DNA from: Mycobacterium sp.
Lineage (GTDB): Bacteria > Actinomycetota > Actinomycetes > Mycobacteriales > Mycobacteriaceae
Direction of reading: 5' to 3'
DNA length: 42,468 bases
Assembly: GCA_025965895.1 (NCBI GenBank)
Contig: JAOPWC010000036.1
Location: 1 to 42,468, forward strand
Shown: one piece after another, positions 36,340 to 42,468 of the stretch
Layout: every line of letters starts with the position of its first letter
How positions within the stretch are numbered: the first letter of the stretch is position 1
The notes under the pieces: model-generated
What the model was told of the DNA's origin: nothing
The model's input: only the letters and a program-made list of their open reading frames with translations
Databases searched by the model: none
Program-made: the position numbers and the translations under genes

Positions 36340-37218
36340 ATGAACACACTGACGGGTGACCGCTACCGCCTCGCGAACAAGGTGGTGTGGCGCGTCGGGT
36401 ATGGCGCGATGCAATTGGCCGGCGACGGCGTCTTCGGTCCACCCCGGGATCGCGATGAAGCAGTCGCTGTGCTGCGTGCGGCGATCGATGCTGGTATCGA
36501 TCACATTGACACCGCCCAGTACTACGGGCCCGGGGTGGTAAACGAGCTGATCCGGGAAGCACTGTTCCCCTACCCCGACGAACTTGCGTTGGTCAGTAAG
36601 GTCGCCGCCCGTCGGGACAATTTCGGCGCAGTCCTGCCCTACGACGACCCCGATCAACTCCGCGCGGGCATCGAAGACAATCTTGCGACGCTGGGTGTCG
36701 AGCAGCTCACCGCCGTAAACCTGCGCGTGATGGACAACGCTGTGCCTGACGAACGGTTCGTCGACCAGCTCGGCGCCTTGATAGCTGCGCGCGACGAAGG
36801 CTTGATCGCAGGAATCGGGATCAGCAACGTGACCCACCGACACCTCCTGCGCGCGCTTGAGGTCACCGACATCGTCTGCGTGCAGAACGCGTACAGCCTC
36901 GCGGATCGATCCTCGGATTCGCTCCTCAACGAGTGCGCCACCCGAGGCATCGCGTTTGTCCCGTTTTGTCCGCTGGGCTGGCCGAAGAAGCAGCGCGATG
37001 CGATCCGCAGCCATCCGGTCGTCACTGGCATCGCAGCCAGGCACGGCACTACACCGGCCCAGGTTGCTCTCGCCTGGCTACTGGCCGTCGCCGACAACGT
37101 GCTGCTGATCCCCGGGACTAGCAGTTGCAGCCACCTCGCAGAAAACCTTGCCGCTGGGACATTGTCGTTACAGGACGACGAAGTCGCCAGCCTCAGCGCG
37201 GCATTCAGCGAACAATGA
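36340..37218 (+). CDS. Aldo/keto reductase
   Basis: A 292-residue AKR TIM barrel. DHIDTAQYYGPG carries the catalytic D57 and Y62, and LALVSKVAA the lysine K87; the usual histidine position sits in VNLRVMD and is not a histidine, which is seen in some subgroups. SIGISNV-like IAGIGISNVTHRHL and QNAYSLADRSS follow. The substrate is probably an aldehyde or ketone; NADPH use is inferred. GGAGGACC is upstream of the ATG. It is the second gene of a loose plus-strand run from the Ddn-like gene to DoxX. Confidence 0.88.
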   Translation: MNTLTGDRYRLANKVVWRVGYGAMQLAGDGVFGPPRDRDEAVAVLRAAIDAGIDHIDTAQYYGPGVVNELIREALFPYPDELALVSKVAARRDNFGAVLPYDDPDQLRAGIEDNLATLGVEQLTAVNLRVMDNAVPDERFVDQLGALIAARDEGLIAGIGISNVTHRHLLRALEVTDIVCVQNAYSLADRSSDSLLNECATRGIAFVPFCPLGWPKKQRDAIRSHPVVTGIAARHGTTPAQVALAWLLAVADNVLLIPGTSSCSHLAENLAAGTLSLQDDEVASLSAAFSEQ

Positions 37219-37367
37219 GACGGCGACGACTGCAAGGCCGCGAAGACTTACGGCCTTCGGCGGTGCAGCGCGAGCCGGCCCACCGACAACATTTAGCGAT
37301 CGTCAACGTGTACGAAATTGGATGCGTCCCAACCAACCTGCCCATTCACGTCACATAGGAGGACTTC

Positions 37368-37748
37368 ATGAGTTTGGCGCTATGGGTTGTCGCGATTGTC
37401 TTAGCAGCTGCCTTCGCCGGAAGCGGACTGATGAAACAGTTTGTGCCCAAAGACAAGCTCGTGACATCCGGCCAGGGCTGGGCGCAGGACTTCAGCCCGA
37501 CCAGCATCCGGCTGATCGGACTCGTCGAGGTACTCGGCGCGGCTGGACTGATCTTGCCAGCCGTCACACACATCGCCCCAATACTGGTCCCGTTGGCAGC
37601 GATCGGGTTGGTTCTCGTAATGGTGGGCGCGGCCATCGTTCATGCGCGGCGCAACGAACCAATGAACATCGGGGTCAATGTGGTGCTCCTCTTACTGGCC
37701 GTCTTCGTTGCGTGGGGCAGGCTCGGCCCATACCCGTTCACGTCCTAG
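37368..37748 (+). CDS. DoxX-family membrane protein
   Basis: A 126-residue four-helix membrane protein. FAGSGLMKQFVPKDKLV, SIRLIGLVEVLGAAGLILPAVT and IVHARRNEPMNIGVNVVLLLLAVFVAWGR fit the DoxX/DoxD-like family. Members take part in membrane redox or oxidative-stress complexes, and no substrate can be named. AGGAGG lies directly ahead of the ATG. It follows the aldo/keto reductase by 149 bases. Confidence 0.85.
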   Translation: MSLALWVVAIVLAAAFAGSGLMKQFVPKDKLVTSGQGWAQDFSPTSIRLIGLVEVLGAAGLILPAVTHIAPILVPLAAIGLVLVMVGAAIVHARRNEPMNIGVNVVLLLLAVFVAWGRLGPYPFTS

Positions 37749-37960
37749 ACGACGTTTTGGGGGTCACCCCACTGATCGACACCGCTTCGCGTCCTACACG
37801 TAGACCGACGAGTTTCGGCCGAACCATCGACCTGCTTGCAACGGGACAACTCGCGGTGGCTGACCTCACCAGCGTCGTGACACAACTACCGGACGCTCTG
37901 ACCGCGATCGACTCATTAGGGGCTGGCCGAACATGAAGGCGCTCATCGCGCCGAGCCAAC
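37748..37960 (+). pseudogene. C-terminal fragment of a zinc-type alcohol dehydrogenase
   Basis: The frame reads RTIDLLATGQLAVADLTSVV then QLPDALTAIDSLGAGR and stops at a TGA; a one-base shift there restores MKALIAP. This is the pattern of the last 60 residues of a medium-chain dehydrogenase (helix, TxxxPL-type strand, AGR..K.L). No N-terminal part is present, so DoxX abuts a decayed gene end. Confidence 0.4.
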
Positions 37961-38054
37961 GTCAATGGGCACCGCCAGCGTCGGCTGATGGTCAGTCAGT
38001 CGGCACTAGCCCGGACTCAACTGCGTGACCAACACCTCCGACAGAGAGCAGGAC

Positions 38055-38471
38055 ATGACCGACGCGCCACAGACCAACATCGACCTGGTTCGGACCTTGA
38101 TCCGTGCCGTCGACAATGCCGACCACAACGCCATCGCAGCACGCACGACGGCAAACGTGCATTTCCGCTTCGGAAATGCCGCCCCCACCAGCAGCCAGTC
38201 CGAGCTCCTCGCAGCAGCCGAGTCCTTTCGTGCTGCGATCGCCGATCTGCGTCACACCGTCCTCGAGATATGGGAGGTCGACGACACCACAGTGATCGCA
38301 ATCATGGACGTCTACTACCGGCGACTCGACGGCCGCGAGCTGAATTTGCCGTGCTGCAACGTTTTTCGGGTCCGCAATGGACTGGTTGACACTTACCTCA
38401 TCTACATGGATGTCAACCCGGTGATCGATGCCCAGCGGGGGCGGAGCGAGAGCCACATCGGCCGGCGCTAG
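38055..38471 (+). CDS. SnoaL/NTF2-like domain protein
   Basis: A 138-residue cone-shaped NTF2-like protein. NIDLVRTLIRAVDNADHNAIAARTTANVHFRFGNAAP starts the fold and DVYYRRLDGRELNLPCCNVFRVRNGLVDTYLIYMDVNPV ends it. Members include cyclases, isomerases and binding proteins; the catalytic residues are not diagnostic. The ATG at 38055 has AGCAGGAC ahead. It converges on the MarR gene. Confidence 0.82.
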   Translation: MTDAPQTNIDLVRTLIRAVDNADHNAIAARTTANVHFRFGNAAPTSSQSELLAAAESFRAAIADLRHTVLEIWEVDDTTVIAIMDVYYRRLDGRELNLPCCNVFRVRNGLVDTYLIYMDVNPVIDAQRGRSESHIGRR

Positions 38472-38491
38472 GCAGATCGCATGGTGGGTGT

Positions 38492-38998
38492 TCAGAGGGG
38501 TACGGGCGGCAGCGAAGAGTTGAGGTTGAGACTCGCCTGAATGTGTTCCAAGGCCGCGGTGAAAGGAGAAACAAGCTCGTCAGGCAACGGGTCAAAGAAC
38601 AATTTCCGGACGAGCGCGGCATGGCCCGGTGCGGCCGCGACTATGGTGCTCATACCTTTCTTGGTCAAGACCGCGTCGGTCGCCCTGCCATCGTCTTCCG
38701 ACTGGACGCGTTTGGCAAGGCCACGCTCGCACAGTCGCCGCACCTGGTGAGAAACCCGGCTGCGTTCCCACCCGATCAAAGCGGCCAGATCGGTGACCTG
38801 GAGCCTGTGATCGGGTGCGTTGCTCAACGCGTTGAGCACGTGATAGTCGGCCAACGAGAGTTCACTGTCCCGTTGCAACTGACGGTTGATCTCATAGTTT
38901 ATGCGCAACTGCACGCGCATATAGGCTACCCACGCGCGTTTCTGTGACGGCGACAACCAGGGACTGTCACCAGAGGTTGAGCGACGCGAGCGCGGCAT
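38492..38998 (-). CDS. MarR-family transcriptional regulator
   Basis: A 168-residue winged-helix regulator. YHVLNALSNAPDHRLQVTDLAALIGWERSRVSHQVRRLCERGLAKRVQSEDDGRATDAVLTKKG holds the helix-turn-helix and the wing (SEDDGRATDAVLT). MarR proteins bind palindromes near their own genes and respond to phenolic or oxidant ligands. AGAAAGATCGTGAA precedes the ATG. It faces the NTF2-like gene at its end, and its upstream spacer is about 390 bases. Confidence 0.88.
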   Translation of the reverse strand: MPRSRRSTSGDSPWLSPSQKRAWVAYMRVQLRINYEINRQLQRDSELSLADYHVLNALSNAPDHRLQVTDLAALIGWERSRVSHQVRRLCERGLAKRVQSEDDGRATDAVLTKKGMSTIVAAAPGHAALVRKLFFDPLPDELVSPFTAALEHIQASLNLNSSLPPVPL

Positions 38999-39389
38999 TT
39001 CACGATCTTTCTACTGGACTCTTCACGTTTATTATCCGCATCCTCTCGCCAGCCGAGCACAGCCCCGTTCGAACGCCATCGATTGGCCGAACAAGAGTGG
39101 GTCCTCAATCATATTTCCGGCGGCCCGCTGACCAGCCAGTTAGCAGTGAGGGAGCTCAACACTAAGTCCAAAACGTTCGTCGCTCCAGCCCGCCGGCGTC
39201 GAGATCGACGCCGGCCGTGCGGGTTTGAGCCGCAGCGGCCATGCGTTCGTGACCGGCTCGCCACGCTTGTGCGGTCTCCGGGTGGGTTCGCCATGTGGCC
39301 ATGCGAGTGCACGAGCACGAGCCTAGGCGCTAGACGGGTCGCCCCCGACGGGACATGATGAACGGGACAGGGACCGAGAATGGAGCGCC
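38999..39389. other. Gene-free spacer upstream of marR and the DUF1326 gene
   Basis: No supportable gene. A -10-like GATAAT (minus strand, near 39034-39039) is a candidate promoter element for the MarR gene. The part 39170-39360 is GC-rich with frames open only by composition. Confidence 0.4.
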
Positions 39390-40022
39390 GTGGCCGACAC
39401 GTGGACGATCCGAGGAGTCGAGTTCGGGAACTGCAATTGCAACTGGGGCTGCCCTTGTCAGTTCGGATCGCCGTCGACGCACGGACATTGCGAGGTCATC
39501 TTCAACGGACACGTCGAAGAGGGACACTTCAACGACACCAAGCTCGATGGTCTGAACTGGGCCCTGGTCCTCCATTGGCCGGGCGAGGTCGCCGACGGGA
39601 ATGGCTCCGAGCAGGCGATCATCGATGAACGCGCTGATGCCGACCAACGTGAAGCCCTACGGAAGATCCTGTACGGCGAATCCACGGCGCCGGGTGCTAC
39701 GCACTTCTTCGTCTACAACAGCACGATGTCGACCGTGCTCGACCCCGTGTACGCATCGATCGAAAGTTCCATCGAGGTGGACGCCCGGACCGCCGACGTC
39801 AAGATCGGCGACCTCGTCGAGTCCAATGGCCGTCCGATCATCAGCCCGTTCACCGGGGAGCCGGTCCGGTCGGGGATCTCGCTGCCCGGCGGGTTCCATT
39901 ACACGTTCGCCGAGATGGGCAACGGCAACTCGAAGGTGCGCGCCGGCATCGAGCTCGACCTGAAGGACAGCTATGGGCAGTTCAACGTCCTGCATATGAG
40001 CCAGGACGGCGTGATCCGCTGA
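39390..40022 (+). CDS. DUF1326 domain protein with cysteine motif
   Basis: A 210-residue protein of uncharacterised family DUF1326. The N-terminus has GVEFGNCNCNWGCPCQFG, a C-x-C-x3-C-x-C motif (C15, C17, C21, C23) suited to metal or thiol chemistry. HFFVYNSTMSTVLDPVYA and YTFAEMGNGNSKVRAGIELDLKD follow. The GTG start has GGAG five bases ahead. No signal peptide is seen. It is followed 13 bases later by a DUF2182 membrane protein, a conserved pairing in actinobacteria and proteobacteria that suggests they act together. Confidence 0.85.
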   Translation: MADTWTIRGVEFGNCNCNWGCPCQFGSPSTHGHCEVIFNGHVEEGHFNDTKLDGLNWALVLHWPGEVADGNGSEQAIIDERADADQREALRKILYGESTAPGATHFFVYNSTMSTVLDPVYASIESSIEVDARTADVKIGDLVESNGRPIISPFTGEPVRSGISLPGGFHYTFAEMGNGNSKVRAGIELDLKDSYGQFNVLHMSQDGVIR

Positions 40023-40035
40023 TCGGTTCTCGACC

Positions 40036-40839
40036 ATGGGGATCGGCTCGATGACCAGCCTGAAGCGAGACCGGCTGTCCGTGCTGTCGGGTTTCGGCAT
40101 CGTTGTGCTTGTCGCGTGGCTCTATCTCGTCGTCAATCCGCAACGAGCCGACATGAAGGCCGGCGCGGACAGCATGGGCACGCGTCAGGCGATGCGCGCG
40201 ATGACCGAGGTGCATCCTTGGTCGACGGCGACGTTCGCGCTCACGCTCGCGATGTGGACAGCGATGATGATCGCCATGATGGTCCCGTCCGCGGCGCCCA
40301 TGGCGCTCATCTACGCGGCCGTTGCTCGCAAGGCGGCTGCGCAGCAGAGCCCGGTTGCGCCGACCTTCGTCTTTGTCGCCGGGTATGTAGCGGTCTGGGC
40401 GGTGTTCAGTGTCGCGGCGACGACGTCGCAGTGGATCTTGGATCGGATGGCGTTGCTGTCGCCGATGATGGTCTCTCGAAGTTCGGTGCTGGGCAGCGGG
40501 CTGCTGATCGCGGCGGGCGTGTACCAGTTGACGCCGCTCAAACGCGCGTGTCTCGAACACTGCCGGGCGCCGGCACACTTCATCTCTCGTTGTTGGCGTC
40601 CGGGTCGGGTTGGGGCGTTCGCCATGGGTGTCCGGCACGGTGCGTACTGCGTCGGCTGTTGCTGGGCGTTGATGGCGCTGTTGTTCGTCGGTGGCGTAAT
40701 GAACCTGCTGTTGATCGCGGCCATCGCGGGGTTCGTTCTGTTGGAGAAGACGCTGCCGTTCGCCGAGATCGGCGGACGGATCGTCGGCGGAGCGATGGCG
40801 ATCCTCGGCGTCGCGGGGCTCGTCCTCGCGCTGACCTGA
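40036..40839 (+). CDS. DUF2182 integral membrane protein, likely metal-binding
   Basis: A 267-residue polytopic membrane protein of DUF2182 (predicted metal-binding). MWTAMMIAMMVPSAAPMALIY (about 73-93) is the family's methionine-rich helix. Cysteine sites are PLKRACLEHCRAP (C172, C176) and GAYCVGCCWALMALLF (C205, C208, C209). Methionine- and cysteine-rich helices suggest copper handling or electron transfer, which is inference. The ATG at 40036 or at 40051 (MTSLKRD) may be the start. Likely one operon with the DUF1326 gene. Confidence 0.85.
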   Translation: MGIGSMTSLKRDRLSVLSGFGIVVLVAWLYLVVNPQRADMKAGADSMGTRQAMRAMTEVHPWSTATFALTLAMWTAMMIAMMVPSAAPMALIYAAVARKAAAQQSPVAPTFVFVAGYVAVWAVFSVAATTSQWILDRMALLSPMMVSRSSVLGSGLLIAAGVYQLTPLKRACLEHCRAPAHFISRCWRPGRVGAFAMGVRHGAYCVGCCWALMALLFVGGVMNLLLIAAIAGFVLLEKTLPFAEIGGRIVGGAMAILGVAGLVLALT

Positions 40840-40941
40840 CAGCCGATCGACGATGACGATCGAGAACGGTGCCCGCAGCGCCCGCGATCTGCCGCTGCCG
40901 CCGAGGACACCCGGTGATCGTCAGGATCCCCGCAAACGACG

Positions 40942-40972
40942 AAACCCGCTCCGGCACGCTCAGCGCGGGCTT
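40942..40972 (-). terminator. Hairpin downstream of the tRNA-like 3' end
   Basis: Minus-strand arms AAGCCCGC and GCGGGTTT (one G-U pair) around a 15-base loop, followed by CGTCGTTT. It sits eight bases beyond the tRNA-like acceptor end, where a tRNA or tmRNA terminator is expected. Confidence 0.5.
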
Positions 40973-40979
40973 CCCGAAG

Positions 40980-41004
40980 TGGAGCTACGGGGACTCGAAC
41001 CCCT
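40980..41004 (-). tRNA. 3' fragment of a tRNA-like gene (T-arm and acceptor strand only)
   Basis: Minus strand reads A, then GGGG-TTCGAGT-CCCC (a perfect T-stem and seven-base T-loop), G, and TAGCTCC-A, the 3' acceptor strand and discriminator base. The sequence above it (41005-41060) does not fold into anticodon and D arms and has no GGAGCTA to pair with the acceptor, so the 5' part is missing. No tmRNA tag sequence is found within 400 bases. The fragment is typical of an att site left by integration of an element into a tRNA 3' end. Confidence 0.6.
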
Positions 41005-41846
41005 AAGCCAGAACCCGCTAAACAGCACTTGAGCTGCGTGAATGATATTGGCTCCTGTGCTTGAAAGCACGCGAAACCACGTCGCCCGATCTGCGAAAAC
41101 AGCGAGCGGTGTTGACGCGGTCAACATTCCACGTCAGCCGGAAAGGCACGTGCCCGCGGTCATCCTGTGCTTCCCCTCGGTTGCGAAGCCGTATTCCTGA
41201 GCGTGAAAAGTTCACCGCCGCCCTACGCGCCCCGACCTCGCCAATGCCAACGTTGTAGGGCGGAATTACAGCGGTGAGCCGATCTTCAACCTCCGCATCG
41301 AAGACCATCGACTGGTGACAACGGCGTTGTCCTGCCACAGACCTCTGCACAAGGCCGGAGCCGTCCGTTAGACCATCCGGTGTTCGATTCGCTCCGGGCG
41401 AGGCGGCGGAGCGGATACTCGTCGAGGTCTACCCGGACGTCGAGCGACTCATCGAGCAGCACGCCACTAATCGGGGCGAGCGGGAAGAGTCTCGTGGGGA
41501 CTTGTTGGATTTGCAATCGTTCATGACGGCGCTCCTCTTATTTGGGCAGCCACGCAGAGCGCGCCCGCCGTTCATTTGAGATGGATGTACGCGGCCAGTG
41601 CTGGGACGATGACTGGAATCTGCCCTCGCCTGCCTGCTCGACGACGAGCCACCGTGACCCCTGCTGGGGAGGCGCCCGGCGCGGACTGTAGGTGTGCATT
41701 CCCCCTGATCAAACCCCCCCTCGATCTAGACACTGCCAGCCGCTATACCTCGCGGCCGGAAAAGGTTAGCTGGGGACCCATCTGCAGGGGTCTAAACTGC
41801 GGCTATGCCGGTCATCGGCGATTGCTAGACCATCGTCTGTGTGGAG

Positions 41847-41894
41847 ATGAAGTCCATCAAGAAGATGGAACGTTACCGGCAACAGAAGAAGTAA
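41847..41894 (+). CDS. Very short lysine-rich frame (15 residues)
   Basis: MKSIKKMERYRQQKK followed by TAA, in low-GC DNA, with GTGTGGAG directly ahead of the ATG. It may be a leader peptide, the end of a decayed gene, or chance. Confidence 0.15.
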   Translation: MKSIKKMERYRQQKK

Positions 41895-42032
41895 TTAAAA
41901 TGGAACTCTTGCGTTCATCTCCCGAATCAGTTTCTCCACGCTCTCCTGGTGGTTTGCGTATGATCCCAGTTCTCGCGACGGTCCCAGCGGATGTTGTATT
42001 GCGTACCATAAACCTTCAAGACGACTATTCAT
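41895..42032 (-). CDS. Possible 45-residue small protein in low-GC DNA
   Basis: Reads MNSRLEGLWYAIQHPLGPSR, then ELGSYANHQESVEKLIREMN and ARVPF, ending at TAA. ACAGGAAAA just ahead of the ATG is a good ribosome site. The composition is globular and the last 20 residues form an amphipathic helix. No family is recognised. Low GC makes short open frames less likely to arise only by composition bias, but at 45 codons chance remains possible. Confidence 0.3.
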   Translation of the reverse strand: MNSRLEGLWYAIQHPLGPSRELGSYANHQESVEKLIREMNARVPF

Positions 42033-42356
42033 TTTTCCTGTTTCTCGTAGATGTTCATCATAGCACAATTAGGCCCGCTGACCTGCGATTATCTGCCAGC
42101 AAATCGGTAGTGCAGCAAAGAATCCGCTGTCGTACGACATTGCGTTCACTGATCAGCGGGATGCCGGCGTGGTGGCCTGAGTCGCCGATTACGTCCGCGT
42201 TGTGATTCGGCGGAAGTCTTTTTTATGACAATTTCGACACATCCGACGCCGCGCGGTAATGGGTCGGCTCATTCTTGACCATCGACCGCCGACAGGAAAC
42301 CGGGACGACGACATCGAGGTGTAGGTCAGCGGACTGCAACACGTCGCGACGCAAGC

Positions 42357-42468
42357 GTGGACCGCGAGATCGTGGTCCACCGGCTCCACGCAGGCGAACC
42401 CATCACCGCCGGGCAGGCGCGCCAGCTCGCCCGGGCGCTGATCGCAGTTGGGCGTGGATGCTTGCCAT
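42357..42468 (+). CDS. Partial small mycobacterial-type hypothetical (runs off window)
   Basis: From a GTG at 42357 the frame reads VDREIVVHRLHAGEPITAGQ then ARQLARALIAVG and runs to the window end. The GEPITAGQARQLARALIA pattern recalls the C-terminal half of small mycobacterial and mycobacteriophage proteins of unknown function. Just upstream, another frame reads DDDIEV, a stop, then VSGLQH, which would be the expected N-terminal half, so the gene may be frameshifted. Confidence 0.35.
   Translation, partial: MDREIVVHRLHAGEPITAGQARQLARALIAVGRGCLP

Larger units (their letters stand above)
41005..42356. other. Gene-poor, partly low-GC region beyond the tRNA fragment
   Basis: No confident gene. 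The part 41700-42240 is clearly lower in GC than the rest of the window. A stretch at about 41373-41579 reads GEAAERILVEVYPDVERLIEQ without a start codon and could be the tail of a lost gene. A long plus-strand open frame (41576-42205) has no recognisable content. Two short candidates are described separately or in the findings. This looks like the edge of an acquired, decaying element. Confidence 0.4.

Noticed and set aside
40980..41350. tmRNA gene
   Set aside because: The acceptor end resembles a tmRNA 3' end, but neither the 5' acceptor strand nor a tag-encoding sequence is present within the expected distance.
41576..42205. 209-residue plus-strand open frame
   Set aside because: No domain, hydrophobic or family pattern; it spans a change from high to low GC and antisense candidates look better. 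Kept only as part of the region note.

Overview
The window looks like chromosomal DNA from a Mycobacterium/Mycolicibacterium-type actinobacterium. GC is high throughout. It carries a sigL-rslA sigma/anti-sigma pair, an Lsr2-family nucleoid protein, F420-type split-barrel and Ddn-like oxidoreductases, LigB, a Mpt53/DsbF-like redox lipoprotein, and several genes whose -10 box sits so close to the start codon that the mRNA is probably leaderless. Assignments rest on reading translated sequence against remembered families; no search was run.

Layout. 1-3.4 kb: 3' part of ligB, cstA and its small overlapping YbdD-like partner. 3.4-5.0 kb: a broken quinone-oxidoreductase gene, a 34-residue membrane peptide and a cation diffusion facilitator. 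5.05-8.4 kb, minus strand: a pyruvate-oxidase-like ThDP enzyme and a phytoene-desaturase-like flavoprotein. 8.6-9.8 kb: a PAP2-like membrane protein. 9.8-13.5 kb, minus strand: a Cas4/AddB-like Fe-S domain protein, a small unknown, an F420-type oxidoreductase, an SDR and a zinc alcohol dehydrogenase. 13.6-16.2 kb: SRPBCC protein, ferritin-like/VIT1 fusion, unknown protein. 16.2-19.8 kb: Lsr2, short FAD protein, two adjacent TetR regulators of which the second is gamma-butyrolactone-receptor-like, and a PAS protein.

20.1-27.2 kb is the most coherent part: a DsbA-like protein, a redox lipoprotein plus CcdA-like membrane electron carrier, a molybdopterin oxidoreductase with its TetR regulator, and sigL-rslA. 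A motif matching the SigL consensus (TGAACC, 16 bases, CGT) lies exactly in front of sigL, placing the start point on its GTG codon. A close variant lies in front of the redox lipoprotein operon. This suggests a local SigL-controlled exported thiol-redox module.

27.5-40.8 kb is a looser accessory region: VOC protein, LLM-family monooxygenase, alpha/beta hydrolase divergent from a TetR gene across a perfect 26-bp palindrome, a membrane-anchored DsbA, an MDR oxidoreductase, Ddn-like protein, aldo/keto reductase, DoxX, NTF2-like protein, MarR and a DUF1326-DUF2182 pair. It includes three gene ruins (SDR, acyltransferase, alcohol dehydrogenase tail). 40.9-42.5 kb holds the 3' end of a tRNA-like gene with a terminator-like hairpin, then gene-poor, partly low-GC sequence, the expected look of an integration junction.
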